From positions 1-44,133 of the forward strand of contig JAUSQI010000052.1 of the NCBI GenBank assembly GCA_030652575.1: DNA of 44,133 bases, written 5' to 3'. Below, one piece after another: positions 34,378 to 43,540 of this stretch. How positions within the stretch are numbered: the first letter of the stretch is position 1; each line of letters opens with the position of its first letter. A program made the position numbers and the translations under genes. The stretch is from Stagnimonas sp. Lineage in GTDB: Bacteria; Pseudomonadota; Gammaproteobacteria; Nevskiales; Nevskiaceae. Under the pieces are notes generated by a model that saw only the letters and a program-made list of their open reading frames with translations, ran no database searches and was not told the DNA's origin.

Positions 34378-36195
34378 CTACACGCCGTTCTTGACGATGT
34401 CACCCGCGCCCAGCAGCGGCAGTGCCACGCTGCCCTTCACGTTCACCGCCGGCACGAACACATCACGCGACCAGGTGATGGGGAACTGCGCGTGAAAGCC
34501 GTAGATCAAGAGCGCCAGCTCGTCACCGGCCGCCAGGCGCTCGCCGATGCCGTTCATGCGCAGGCTGTGGGCACCGAAGCCGCGCACCGGGGTGATCTGG
34601 TCGTCGACCACGTCCCAACGCTCGGTGCCCGCCTTGCGATGACCGATGGCCAGAAACAGGATCGGGTCGCAGGCACCGATGGAAAGTGGCGTCGGGCAGG
34701 TGAGCATCTCAAGGCCCGTCAGGCCGGTGAGCTCGATGTCGAGCGTCGGCACGCCGGCCAGCACGCCGCCGGCTTCGCCCACGGTCATCAAGGGCACGTT
34801 CGACAACAGCTGCTCACGCGCGCCATTGCCCAGCACCGAGCCGAGAATGCCCAGCGCGCCGCTGAACTGCGGTGTGGCGAGGTCGAAGGGGAAGGGCGTG
34901 CCGCCGACCTTCACCGCCGGCACGCTGACGGCATCGCCCGCACCCAGACTGAGGCAGGGCGACTTGCCGATGGGCAGCGCGGCATCGATCGCACCTTTCT
35001 TGAATTGCAGCTTTTCCTGGAACCAGGCGAACTGCACGTCGTCGAGCACCAGCGAGCCACAGTCACGTGCGCCAGCGGCATCCTCGAAATTGGGCACGGT
35101 GATGGCGGCGTAGAAGGGGTCGAGTGCTTCTTCAGCACCCGGCACGTTGGTGATGCTCACCGGCAGGATGTGGCCGGTTTCGTGGGTGAGGAAGCGCACG
35201 TCGCCGCCGCGTTGCTTCAGGCAGTTGTAGTTGTTGAAGCCGTCGTTGAAGTTGAACAGGCCGTCGCGCGTGCCCTGCGTCACCAGCACATCCAGAGCCG
35301 GGTAGGGGCGTGGCGGTACCAGTAGCGGGTCGGGTGTGGCCAGCATGAAGTCCTGCGGCGCGGCCGGTTGGCCGTCGCAGAAATACTTGACGCTGTGATA
35401 GGTGAAGTAATTGATGCCCGCCGTCGGGATGTTGTTGGTCAATGCGCCCTGCACCAGCGTCTCGACAATGGCCGGGTCCTGGTTGGTGCCCATCGGGAAC
35501 ACACCTTCGGCCAGGCTGGTAACACCGCTCGCCTCACCCGCCGCCACCAGCGCCAACACCCAGCCGGACTTGATGACGTTGTGGGGGTTGAGCGCGTAGA
35601 CGAGATCGTGCGGCGTGATGTCGGGTGCCAGCACGCGCAGGCGCTGCTTGGGGTCCGCACCCGCCAGCAGCAGCTGGTACATGCCGCCGTAGCTGCCGCC
35701 GAAGCTGCCCACATACATCTCGTTGTTGCTGCGGCGGCGCAGGCCCGGCAGGTCTTCGGCCCAGTCGAGAATCTGGATCAGATCCTGGCCTTCCTGATCC
35801 GGGCTCATCACCCGCACGGTGCCGCCCGAGGCGCCGAAGCCGCGTTCGTCGATGGAGATCACGTAATAGCCCGCAGCCGTCAGCCGCCCGATGAAGCCAT
35901 CGCGCGTGGTGGTGCGCATGCCGCCGTAGCCGTGGCCCTCGAGCACCAGCGGGTAGGTCTGGCCGGCGACGAGATTGTCCGGCTCGAACATCTGGAAGGA
36001 GACATCGACGCCGTCGACGCGCGAGGCCAGCACCACATGCTGGTCGGCACCGACGCGGGTCTCGGTGACGGCCACCTTGGGCGGCGGCAGTGTCTCGCCG
36101 CTGGGGCCCAGCGTGCCGGAGGTGGGGTTCATATTGCTCTCGCCGCAGGCGCACAGCGCCAACGCGACAAGCAGCACAAGGCTGTTGCGGATCAT
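34378..36195 (-). CDS. Secreted alpha/beta hydrolase lipoprotein (CocE/NonD, S15-like)
   Basis: A 605-residue exported protein. Residues 1-17 form a lipoprotein signal with L-C-A-C at 14-17. The alpha/beta hydrolase core has the oxyanion segment LVLEGHGYGGMR, IDERGFGASGG, and the nucleophile elbow GSFGGSYGGMYQ with Ser168. The acid in TQGTRDGLFNF and His in LTHETGHILP are also visible. A C-terminal beta domain (about 470-605) resembles the jelly-roll of S15/CocE esterases and peptidases. Likely substrates are esters or peptides at the cell surface; specificity is unknown. A strong GGAGGAG site lies upstream of the ATG at 36195. Single gene, closed by the bidirectional terminator. Confidence 0.85.
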   Translation of the reverse strand: MIRNSLVLLVALALCACGESNMNPTSGTLGPSGETLPPPKVAVTETRVGADQHVVLASRVDGVDVSFQMFEPDNLVAGQTYPLVLEGHGYGGMRTTTRDGFIGRLTAAGYYVISIDERGFGASGGTVRVMSPDQEGQDLIQILDWAEDLPGLRRRSNNEMYVGSFGGSYGGMYQLLLAGADPKQRLRVLAPDITPHDLVYALNPHNVIKSGWVLALVAAGEASGVTSLAEGVFPMGTNQDPAIVETLVQGALTNNIPTAGINYFTYHSVKYFCDGQPAAPQDFMLATPDPLLVPPRPYPALDVLVTQGTRDGLFNFNDGFNNYNCLKQRGGDVRFLTHETGHILPVSITNVPGAEEALDPFYAAITVPNFEDAAGARDCGSLVLDDVQFAWFQEKLQFKKGAIDAALPIGKSPCLSLGAGDAVSVPAVKVGGTPFPFDLATPQFSGALGILGSVLGNGAREQLLSNVPLMTVGEAGGVLAGVPTLDIELTGLTGLEMLTCPTPLSIGACDPILFLAIGHRKAGTERWDVVDDQITPVRGFGAHSLRMNGIGERLAAGDELALLIYGFHAQFPITWSRDVFVPAVNVKGSVALPLLGAGDIVKNGV

Positions 36196-36274
36196 TTACG
36201 GGTCTCCTCCGTATTTATTTGATTTAATGCGCGCGGATCATGAGCCCTCGTTCGGTTGAGAGACTGTCATAGAG

Positions 36275-36676
36275 ATGAAATTACCTGTCGCGCTGCTGTG
36301 CCTGAGCTGCCTGCTGCCCGGTGCGGCGAGTGCGGACATCTGGCTGTGCGTGGGTGCCAACGACCGCCAGAGCATTCAGGACAAACCCTGCGCTAAGGGC
36401 TTCCGGCAGAAGTCGCACGTGCCGGATGCTACCCGCCGCATCGCCCCCACGGCGCGGCAGGACAACGCCGCCGCGCGCGCCGCCAGCAAGCCGCCGCCCA
36501 TCGAAGTGGGCCTGCAACGCAACAAGACGGTGATCTGCAACCTGCTCAACACCGAGCGAACCGATGCCCTGGCGCAGATCAGCGGCAGCCTGCCGCCGCC
36601 GCCGGGCGAAAACCCGCAGGGCAACCTGGCCAAGATCGAGAAGCAGCGCACCCGTGTGGGATGCGATGCGGGCTAG
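36275..36676 (+). CDS. Small exported protein, DUF4124-like
   Basis: A 133-residue protein with a signal peptide (residues 1-20, LPVALLCLSCLLPGAASA). A short N-terminal motif DIWLCVGANDRQSIQDKPC resembles DUF4124 (a small cell-envelope module with paired cysteines). The rest is Pro/Ala-rich with two further cysteines and no catalytic motif. It is divergent from the hydrolase gene across 79 bp of relatively AT-rich DNA. Its last 11 bases overlap the aminopeptidase gene, so the two are probably coupled. Family assignment is tentative. Confidence 0.7.
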   Translation: MKLPVALLCLSCLLPGAASADIWLCVGANDRQSIQDKPCAKGFRQKSHVPDATRRIAPTARQDNAAARAASKPPPIEVGLQRNKTVICNLLNTERTDALAQISGSLPPPPGENPQGNLAKIEKQRTRVGCDAG

Positions 36677-37712
36677 CGGGTTATTGCTCGCACTGCTACT
36701 CAGCGGTTGTTCGACGGTGTCGTACTACTCGCATGTACTGCACGGCGGCTGGGAAGTGCTCCAGGCACGCGAGCCGATTGCGGACATCCTCGCCGACCCC
36801 AACGCCGACGCCAATCTCAAGACGCGTCTGCAAGGCGTGCAGGCTGCCCGCCGTTTCGCGGTCACCGCGCTGGCACTGCCCGACAATGCCAGCTACACCG
36901 AATACAGCGAGCTGCACCGGCCTTTCGTGGTGTGGAACGTGTTCGCCGCACCGGAGCTGTCGCTCACACCCGTGACGCACTGCTTCGTGGTCGCCGGCTG
37001 CGTCGCCTATCAGGGCTTCTACGACGTGGCCCGCGCCAAGGCCGAGGCCGCGCGGCTCGAAGGCCTGGGCAACGAGACCTTCGTGGGCGGTGTCAGCGCC
37101 TATTCCACGCTCGGCTGGTTCGACGACCCGGTGCTGTCCAGCATGCTGCTGTGGGACGACGAGCGTCTGGCCGCCACACTCTTCCACGAGCTGGCGCACC
37201 AAGTGGCCTATGTGCCGGACGAGACCGCGTTCAACGAGTCCTACGGCAAGTTTGTCGAGCTGGAGGGCCTCAGGCAGTGGCGGCTCGCACGCGGCCTGCC
37301 GGCCGAGCTGCCGCCCGATCTCGCCTTCGAGGCGGTGTTCATCGAGCGCATGTTGCAGGCGCGCACCGAGCTGGCGGCGTTGTATGCCCGCCCAGTGACG
37401 GACGACCTCAAGCGCAGCGGCAAGGCGGAAGTGTTCGCGCGACTCAAGGCCGACATCGACCGTCTCGCCACCGAAGCGCAGGCCGGGCCGGGCTACCAGC
37501 GCTTCTTTGCCACTCCGATGAACAACGCCAAGCTGCTACCGTTTGGTCTTTATCATCAGTGGCGGCCTGCGTTTGCCGTGTTGTTCCAGCAACAGGGGCA
37601 GGACTGGCCGCGCTTCCATGCGGCGGTCAAGGCCCTCGCCAAACTCGATGCCGCTCAACGTCTGCAACAACTCCAAGCCCTGCAAGCCCAAGCCGATGCG
37701 CCGTCACCGTAA
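36666..37712 (+). CDS. Predicted zinc aminopeptidase lipoprotein (PF10023 type)
   Basis: A 348-residue lipoprotein. Lipobox L-S-G-C with Cys15. The GGWEVLQAREPIADIL and GVSAYSTLGWFDDPVLSSML stretches, and the zinc motif HELAHQ (His174, Glu175, His178) followed by NESYGKFVELEG as third-ligand region, match the predicted aminopeptidase family PF10023. Members are membrane-anchored and probably trim peptides in the periplasm; no substrate is established. The ATG at 36666 lies inside the 3' end of the previous gene and gives a perfect lipoprotein signal. Its 3' end overlaps the next gene by 17 bp. Confidence 0.9.
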   Translation: MRASGLLLALLLSGCSTVSYYSHVLHGGWEVLQAREPIADILADPNADANLKTRLQGVQAARRFAVTALALPDNASYTEYSELHRPFVVWNVFAAPELSLTPVTHCFVVAGCVAYQGFYDVARAKAEAARLEGLGNETFVGGVSAYSTLGWFDDPVLSSMLLWDDERLAATLFHELAHQVAYVPDETAFNESYGKFVELEGLRQWRLARGLPAELPPDLAFEAVFIERMLQARTELAALYARPVTDDLKRSGKAEVFARLKADIDRLATEAQAGPGYQRFFATPMNNAKLLPFGLYHQWRPAFAVLFQQQGQDWPRFHAAVKALAKLDAAQRLQQLQALQAQADAPSP

Positions 37713-38181
37713 TGCCCTGTTGGTGATCCTGGCCCTGCCGCTGCTCTGTGCCTGGGGCGGTGGTGGCGCGACCAAGGCGCGGCGCGATGCGCAGAGCTTC
37801 ATCCTCGAAACGCTGCGCAAGCAGGAGGGGGACGCCTGGGAGCGCACCGGCCAGTTCATGATCTGGACCTACAGTTTCGACCGTGCCGGCTGCGAGCTGA
37901 CCGTGCAGCGCGAGGCCGGGCTGGGTGATCTGTTCCAGCAGCGCATCCCGCTCGCCAAGGCAACCGTCGTGGGCACGCAGAACAGCGAGATCGTCTTCGA
38001 TTGCCGCGCTGGCGAACCCTGCGTCGACTACAACATCAAGAACATCAACGTCACCGACGAACAGCGCGTGGCCCGCACGCGGGTGCTGGTGATGGACAGC
38101 GAAGACCTCACACCGCTGGTGAACGCCTTTGCCGAGCTGCACCAGCTTTGCCGCGACCCTTATGCGCCGACACGTAGATAA
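37696..38181 (+). CDS. Exported protein of unknown function
   Basis: A 161-residue protein with a short signal peptide (RRHRNALLVILALPLLCAWG). The mature part is soluble, with three cysteines and a predicted mixed alpha/beta pattern (FMIWTYSFDRAGCELTVQRE; AGEPCVDYNIKNINVTDEQR). No family is recognised. It begins within the last codons of the aminopeptidase gene and ends 28 bp before the dihydroorotase gene. The start ATG at 37696 gives the signal peptide; upstream in-frame sequence overlaps the previous gene and was rejected. Co-expression with the aminopeptidase is likely. Confidence 0.7.
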   Translation: MRRHRNALLVILALPLLCAWGGGGATKARRDAQSFILETLRKQEGDAWERTGQFMIWTYSFDRAGCELTVQREAGLGDLFQQRIPLAKATVVGTQNSEIVFDCRAGEPCVDYNIKNINVTDEQRVARTRVLVMDSEDLTPLVNAFAELHQLCRDPYAPTRR

Positions 38182-38209
38182 TGACGGCGTGACTCCGGAG
38201 AGAGATTCC

Positions 38210-39532
38210 ATGCTGATTACCAACGCACGCCTCATCAACGAAGGCCAGATCACGGAAGGCGATCTGCTCATCAAGAACGGCCGCATCGAGAAAATTGCCA
38301 AATCCATTACCGCGCCAGCAGGTGTTGTTGTTTATGACGCCAAGGGCAAGCTGCTGATGCCCGGCATGATCGACGACCAGGTGCACTTCCGCGAACCCGG
38401 ACTCACCCACAAGGGCCATCTTGCCAGCGAGAGCGCGGCCGCCGTGGCAGGCGGCATCACCAGTTTCATGGAGATGCCCAACACCATCCCCAACACCACC
38501 ACCCGCGCGGTGCTGGCCGACAAATACGCGCTGGCGGCGGGCAAGTGCTTCGGCAACTACGCCTTCTATTTCGGCGGTGCCAACGACAATCTCGAAGAAG
38601 TGAAGCGCCTGATGCCGGGCGAGGCACCGGCGGTGAAGGTGTTCATGGGTGCTTCGACCGGCAACATGCTGGTGGACGACCCCGCCACGCTCAACGGCAT
38701 TTTCGAGCACAGCCGCCTGCCGATTCTCACCCACTGCGAAGACACGCCCACCATCAAGGCCAACGAGGCCGCCGCACGCGAGAAATACGGCGAGGACGTG
38801 CCCTGGAGCGAGCACTGGAAAATCCGCAGCCACGAGGCCTGTTACCTCTCGACCCAGCTCGCCGTGGGCCTCGCCAAAAAACACAATGCGCGCCTGCACG
38901 TGCTGCACCTCACCACCGCCCGCGAGCTGGAGTTCTTCAGCGCCGGTCCGCTGGAGCAGAAGCGCATCACGGTGGAAGCCTGCGTGCACCACCTGTTCCT
39001 CAACGACAGCTATTACGACACGCGCGGCTCGCAGATCAAATGCAACCCTGCGGTGAAGAACGAGGCCGATCGCCTCGCGCTGGTGAAAGCCGTGCGCGAT
39101 GGCGTGATCGACATCATCGCCACCGACCACGCCCCGCACACGAGTGCGGAGAAGGCGCAGAGTTTCTGGAAAGCCCCCGCCGGCCTGCCGCTGGTGCAAT
39201 ACGCGCTGCCGGTGCTGTTCGCGCTGGTGGCACGCGGCGAGCTGACGTTGGAGCAGGTGGTGCAGAAAGTCTGTCATGCCCCGGCGCTGCGCTTCGGCGT
39301 GGTGGATCGCGGCTTTCTGCGCGAAGGCTACTGCGCCGATCTGACGCTGGTGGATCTCGACAAGCCCACCCACGCGCACAACGCCGATGTGCTGTCGCTC
39401 TGCGGCTGGACGCCGTTCGATGGCATGAGCTTCCCGGCTTCCATCGCCGCCACCTGGGTCAACGGCGTGCTGGCCTACGACGGCCACAAGGTGCTGCCCA
39501 CGCCGCTCGGCGAACGCCTGATCTTCAAGTGA
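38210..39532 (+). CDS. Dihydroorotase (DDQVHFREPG subtype)
   Basis: A 440-residue amidohydrolase of the dihydroorotase family, converting carbamoyl-aspartate to dihydroorotate. The first metal motif reads DDQVHFREPG (55-64), so the position of the first His in H-x-H is Gln57 while His59 and Arg61 are kept. Lys143 (VKVFMGAS, candidate carboxylated Lys), THCED (His175), LHVLHLTTA and ATDHAPHT are all present. The Gln variant is, from memory, usual in the Bacteroidetes-type dihydroorotases, so activity is plausible. The ATG at 38210 follows CGGAGAGAG. It overlaps tag by GTGA. It is the likely active counterpart to PyrC' at 15.5 kb. Confidence 0.88.
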   Translation: MLITNARLINEGQITEGDLLIKNGRIEKIAKSITAPAGVVVYDAKGKLLMPGMIDDQVHFREPGLTHKGHLASESAAAVAGGITSFMEMPNTIPNTTTRAVLADKYALAAGKCFGNYAFYFGGANDNLEEVKRLMPGEAPAVKVFMGASTGNMLVDDPATLNGIFEHSRLPILTHCEDTPTIKANEAAAREKYGEDVPWSEHWKIRSHEACYLSTQLAVGLAKKHNARLHVLHLTTARELEFFSAGPLEQKRITVEACVHHLFLNDSYYDTRGSQIKCNPAVKNEADRLALVKAVRDGVIDIIATDHAPHTSAEKAQSFWKAPAGLPLVQYALPVLFALVARGELTLEQVVQKVCHAPALRFGVVDRGFLREGYCADLTLVDLDKPTHAHNADVLSLCGWTPFDGMSFPASIAATWVNGVLAYDGHKVLPTPLGERLIFK

Positions 39533-40122
39533 GCTCGGAGCCGCAGCGCTGCGGCTGGTCGCTGAGCACGCCGCAATATCGCGACTATCACGATCAGGAG
39601 TGGGGCCGTCCCTGCCATGACGAGCAGCGCCTGTTCGAGATGCTGCTGCTCGAAGGCGCGCAGGCCGGTTTGAGCTGGCGCACCATCCTCGAAAAACGCG
39701 AAGGCTATCGCCTGCTGTTCGACGGTTTCGATGCACAGCGCATGGCGCGCTACACCGATGCCGAGCTTGAAGAAAAGCTCAAGGACGCCCGCATCGTCCG
39801 CAACCGCTTGAAGGTGTTCGGCTTTCGCCGCAACGCGCTGGCCTATCTCAAGCTCTGCGAGCGCGAGCGCAGTCTGGATGCTTATCTATGGCGCTACGTT
39901 GACGGCAAGCCGCTGCTCAATCACTGGACGACGCACAGTGGCGTGCCGGCCACCACGCCGCTTTCGGATGCGATCAGCAAGGATCTGAAAAAGCGCGACT
40001 TCACCTTTGTCGGCAGCACCATCATCTATGCGTACTTGCAGGCGACCGGTGTGGTGAATGACCACCTCACCAGCTGCGCCTGGCACCCCCGATCACGCAG
40101 GCTGATCGTCGTCCGTGGCTAG
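39529..40122 (+). CDS. tag: DNA-3-methyladenine glycosylase I
   Basis: A 197-residue HhH-fold repair glycosylase that removes 3-methyladenine from alkylated DNA. It is very close by eye to E. coli Tag: RCGWS with zinc ligand Cys8, YHDQEWG with His21, LLEGAQAGLSW with catalytic Glu42, and the C-terminal zinc pair in VVNDHLTSC. A GTG start at 39529 overlaps the dihydroorotase stop and gives the family N-terminus. Its 3' end overlaps the opposite-strand kinase gene by 30 bp. Zinc-snap residues are intact, so it should be active. Confidence 0.95.
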   Translation: MSSEPQRCGWSLSTPQYRDYHDQEWGRPCHDEQRLFEMLLLEGAQAGLSWRTILEKREGYRLLFDGFDAQRMARYTDAELEEKLKDARIVRNRLKVFGFRRNALAYLKLCERERSLDAYLWRYVDGKPLLNHWTTHSGVPATTPLSDAISKDLKKRDFTFVGSTIIYAYLQATGVVNDHLTSCAWHPRSRRLIVVRG

Positions 40123-41241
40123 CGGCAGCACCAGCGAAAACAATGCACCGCCGCCGTCGCGGTCTTCGTACCAAAGATGGCCACCCATGCGCTCGGCTTC
40201 TTCCTTCGAGATCGCCAGGCCCAGCCCGCTGGAGTGCGCCGCCTCGGCACCCGGCAGCCGCACGTAGCGCTTGAACAGGTTGCCGTGCTGATCCGCCGGC
40301 ACGCCCGGCCCGCGGTCGCCGACGGTGATGCGCAGCATGCCGGAGCGGCCGACGTTGGCTTCGAGCTCGATGGTGCCGCCACCCGAGCCACTGGTGCCGC
40401 CGTACTTGATGGCATTGGAAACCAGGTTGTCGATGATGTGCCGCAGCGAGCGCGCATTGGCCATCACCTCGGGGTCGTCCTTCATCGAAAGATGCAGCGA
40501 CAGGCCCTGCGCCTCGGCGACCGGCCTGAGCGCGGCGAGGGCGTCCTGCAGGATCGGCTTGACCACCATCGCGCTCAGCTCGACCGTGCGCGGCTTTTCG
40601 CTCTGCGCCCAGCGACCCAGATACTCGTCGATGAAGGAGAGGCAGCGGTTGGCGCTGTCGCGGATGCCCTTGAGCGCGGTCGCCTGCGGCGCTTCGAGCA
40701 CGGCCTTGGCGAGCGTCTCGGTGCCCATCAGGATGCCCGCGAGCGGGTTCTTGAGATCGTGCGCGACCACCTGTGTCAGTTCGGCGCGCTCCTGCGCCAG
40801 CTGGGCCAGACGGTCGCGCGTGCTCTTGAGTTCGAGGTGGGTCTTGACGCGCGCCAGCAGCTCTTCGGCGACAAAGGGCTTGGTGACGTAATCCACCGCG
40901 CCCGATTCAAAGGCTTTCACCAGCACTTCGCGTTCGTGTGCGGCGGTGAGAAAGATGATCGGCACATCGGCGGTGCGCGGGTTCTCGCGCAGCTTGGCGC
41001 AGACCTCGAAGCCGTCCATGCCCGGCATGCGCATGTCGAGCAGCACCAGGTCGGGTGTGCGCTGCTCGCAGCGTTGCAGCGCCTGCTCGCCGCTGAGGGC
41101 CGGCATCACGTCGTGGCCGCCCTGTACCAGCAGCGCACCGACGGCCTGGATGTTGGTGGCCTGGTCATCGACGACGAGCACCAGTGATTTGGGCGCTGCA
41201 TCGGCCGGATGTTCTGCCTTGTTACTTGGGGCGATTGCCAT
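40093..41241 (-). CDS. Receiver-histidine kinase hybrid protein
   Basis: A 382-residue soluble signalling protein with reversed order: an N-terminal receiver (Asp25-Asp26, acceptor Asp69 in LVLLDMRMPGMDG, Lys121), then a HisKA segment (VVAHDLKNPLAG, His161) and HATPase (N-box NLVSNAIKYGG with Asn276, GDRGPGVP, GLGLAIS). It has no transmembrane segment. The receiver may gate the kinase. It lies 55 bp downstream of a membrane hybrid kinase on the same strand, and they probably form one relay. AAGGGA precedes the ATG at 41241. It converges on tag with a 30 bp overlap. Confidence 0.92.
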   Translation of the reverse strand: MAIAPSNKAEHPADAAPKSLVLVVDDQATNIQAVGALLVQGGHDVMPALSGEQALQRCEQRTPDLVLLDMRMPGMDGFEVCAKLRENPRTADVPIIFLTAAHEREVLVKAFESGAVDYVTKPFVAEELLARVKTHLELKSTRDRLAQLAQERAELTQVVAHDLKNPLAGILMGTETLAKAVLEAPQATALKGIRDSANRCLSFIDEYLGRWAQSEKPRTVELSAMVVKPILQDALAALRPVAEAQGLSLHLSMKDDPEVMANARSLRHIIDNLVSNAIKYGGTSGSGGGTIELEANVGRSGMLRITVGDRGPGVPADQHGNLFKRYVRLPGAEAAHSSGLGLAISKEEAERMGGHLWYEDRDGGGALFSLVLPLATDDDQPA

Positions 41242-41296
41242 GTGGTTTCCCTTGCAGCCTGACGCCGTGGCTGTTGTTAACCGCGATATTTATTTT

Positions 41297-43459
41297 CTAG
41301 TGGTCCAGCAACTGGTCGCAAAATTGTTGCAGCTGCTTGATATGCGCTTCCAGGGTCACGATGTCGAATACCGCCGCCGCATTGCTGATCTGTTCGGCAC
41401 GGGATTGCAGCGATTCAAAAGCCGCTTCGGCGGCGAGTTTGCGCAGGTGCACCACCAGCGCCCCGACATCGTCGCTGGAGAGCGTGCGTGCCGCGCGGGT
41501 GACGAACTCGCAAAGCTCTGGCAGCTCTGCGCGCCAGCGGGCGAGGGCGTCGGTGCTCAGGGTCTGCTCGGCAACGGCAGCCAGCAACTCGGCAACGGGC
41601 GGCACGTCTTCAGGTGCCACGGTGAAAAACCGGCGCAGTTCGGTGTCGAGCATCTCGCGCGTGATGGGCTTGCGCAGGTAGCCGTCGAACTGCTTCCGCA
41701 GGCGGCCTTCCTCGCCCAGCATGCTGGAGGCGGTTGCGGCAATCACGCGGGTGTTCGAGAGCGCCGGCACCATGCGGATGAGACGCAGCGCCTCGACGCC
41801 GTCGATGTCGGGCATGCGGATGTCCATCAGCACCACATCGGGCAGCTCCTTGGTGGCGAGAGCGACGCCGTTGATGCCGCCATCGGCCAGCAGCACCTTG
41901 TGCTGGCTGTCCATGAACAGGCCTTCGATCAGCCGCCGGTTCAACTCGACATCGTCCACCACCACGATCTTCAGCGGCCGCAGCGGGGCCGAGGACGACT
42001 GCACGCTTTGCGGGTTCTGCGCGCTGGGGCTGGAGTCGATGGGTATGTGCGGAATGCGCACCGTGAACGTCGAGCCCTTGCCCATGATCGAATCGACACG
42101 GATGGTGCCGTTCATGAGTTCGAGAATGCGCTTGACGATGGAGAGGCCCAGACCCGCACCGGGTGCCGACACGCCGCTGGCGTTGAGCTGGATGAACGGC
42201 TCGAAGATTTTCTGCTGCTTGCTCTCTGGAATGCCCACACCGGTATCGGTGATGGAGATCACCAGCGTGAAGTGATTCGCACCGTCGGGCTGGGTGCTGA
42301 CGTTGGTGGTGACGCCGCCCTCCTCGGTGTACTTCATGCCGTTGCCGATCAGGTTGATGACCACCTGCCGCAGCCGCAGGGGGTCGACCATGACCTTGCC
42401 CGGCAGGTTGTCCGGCAGGTTCATCTGCATCAGCAGACCCTTCTCGGCACCCATGTGCGAGAACAGGGTTTCGCAGCTGCGAAAGACCTCGCGCAGGTCG
42501 GTGGGCTGCTCGTGCAGCTCCAGCTTGCCGGCCTCGATCTTGCTCATGTCGAGGATGTCGTTGATGAGCCCCAGCAGCACCTGGCCGCTCTGGGTGATGG
42601 CCTGCACGTAGAACTTTTCACGGTCGTTCTTCACCGTGTCCTTGAGCAGCTGCGCGAAGCCGAAGATCGCATTCATCGGCGTGCGGATCTCGTGGCTCAT
42701 GTTGGCGAGGAAGGTGCTCTTCTCGCGGTTGGCGGTGTTGGCGGCATCGGCGCGGGCACGTTCGACATCCAGTGTTCGCTGCGCCTTGGCCTGCGCACGC
42801 AGCAGGAACAGGCTGGCGAGACTCACCAATCCAGCGATGAAAATCAGCGACAGCAATATGCCGTCGCGTTGTGTCGAGAGCTTGGTCACTTCGTCCATGC
42901 GCGCGTAGGCGCCCACGCCGATGTTGTTGCGCAGCGCCTGCATGTCGGTGCGCAGATCGTCCATCATCGCCTTGCCGATATCGGTGCGGATGAACTCGAT
43001 GGCCGCTTCGCGGCCTTGCGTGCGCTCGATTTCCGAGCAGCGCTCCATCTCGATCAGCTTGTTGTCGAGACTTTGCTGGATGCGCGCGAACAGGCGCTTG
43101 TTCTGATCGCTGGAGAGCTGCCCCGCGATGCGGGTCGTGACGGTCTTGATCTGCGCCAGCGCCGCGATCTGCGGTTCGAGATAGGTCTTCTTGCCGGTGA
43201 GGAAATAGCCGCGCTGCCCGGTTTCGAGATCGGTCGCGAGCTGCCCCAGCTCGTTGACATCCGCCAGCAGGCGGTTGTCGTTGGCGATGCGCGAGCGCTG
43301 ATCGGCCACCTGCGCATTCAGCACGAAAATGATGGTGCCGATGCCCATCATCAACACCACGACCACCAGCGAGAAGAACTGCAGGTAGCGCCAGAAACTC
43401 GCGCTGGAATTCTGGTGCGACACCAGCTGCTCCCGAACCGTGTGCGCGGGCTTATTCAT
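41297..43459 (-). CDS. CHASE3 membrane hybrid histidine kinase with degenerate Hpt tail
   Basis: A 720-residue hybrid kinase. TM1 is at about 29-50, a CHASE3-like periplasmic helical sensor at ~52-198 (NELGQLATDLETGQRGYFLTG), and TM2 at 201-221. HisKA carries His256 (FLANMSHEIRTPMNA). The HATPase has Asn373, DTGVGIP and GAGLGLSIVK, and the receiver has acceptor Asp546 (VVLMDIRMPD). The last ~100 residues look like an Hpt helical bundle with HLRKLAAEAAFESL, which keeps His671 and Lys674 but has Leu where Gly is normal. The ATG at 43459 is preferred over a TTG five codons up; no strong Shine-Dalgarno is seen. Upstream partner of the receiver-kinase protein. Confidence 0.92.
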   Translation of the reverse strand: MNKPAHTVREQLVSHQNSSASFWRYLQFFSLVVVVLMMGIGTIIFVLNAQVADQRSRIANDNRLLADVNELGQLATDLETGQRGYFLTGKKTYLEPQIAALAQIKTVTTRIAGQLSSDQNKRLFARIQQSLDNKLIEMERCSEIERTQGREAAIEFIRTDIGKAMMDDLRTDMQALRNNIGVGAYARMDEVTKLSTQRDGILLSLIFIAGLVSLASLFLLRAQAKAQRTLDVERARADAANTANREKSTFLANMSHEIRTPMNAIFGFAQLLKDTVKNDREKFYVQAITQSGQVLLGLINDILDMSKIEAGKLELHEQPTDLREVFRSCETLFSHMGAEKGLLMQMNLPDNLPGKVMVDPLRLRQVVINLIGNGMKYTEEGGVTTNVSTQPDGANHFTLVISITDTGVGIPESKQQKIFEPFIQLNASGVSAPGAGLGLSIVKRILELMNGTIRVDSIMGKGSTFTVRIPHIPIDSSPSAQNPQSVQSSSAPLRPLKIVVVDDVELNRRLIEGLFMDSQHKVLLADGGINGVALATKELPDVVLMDIRMPDIDGVEALRLIRMVPALSNTRVIAATASSMLGEEGRLRKQFDGYLRKPITREMLDTELRRFFTVAPEDVPPVAELLAAVAEQTLSTDALARWRAELPELCEFVTRAARTLSSDDVGALVVHLRKLAAEAAFESLQSRAEQISNAAAVFDIVTLEAHIKQLQQFCDQLLDH

Positions 43460-43540
43460 CGAAGGCGTGGGCAATCCAAGCGTGCATGGAGGCCGACTTT
43501 ATCAGCTGCAACAACGATTTCTGGCAGCGATATCCTCCGT

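Noticed and set aside
38108-39736. 542-codon antisense ORF over the second dihydroorotase
   Set aside because: Shadow frame of a well-conserved enzyme, without family features.
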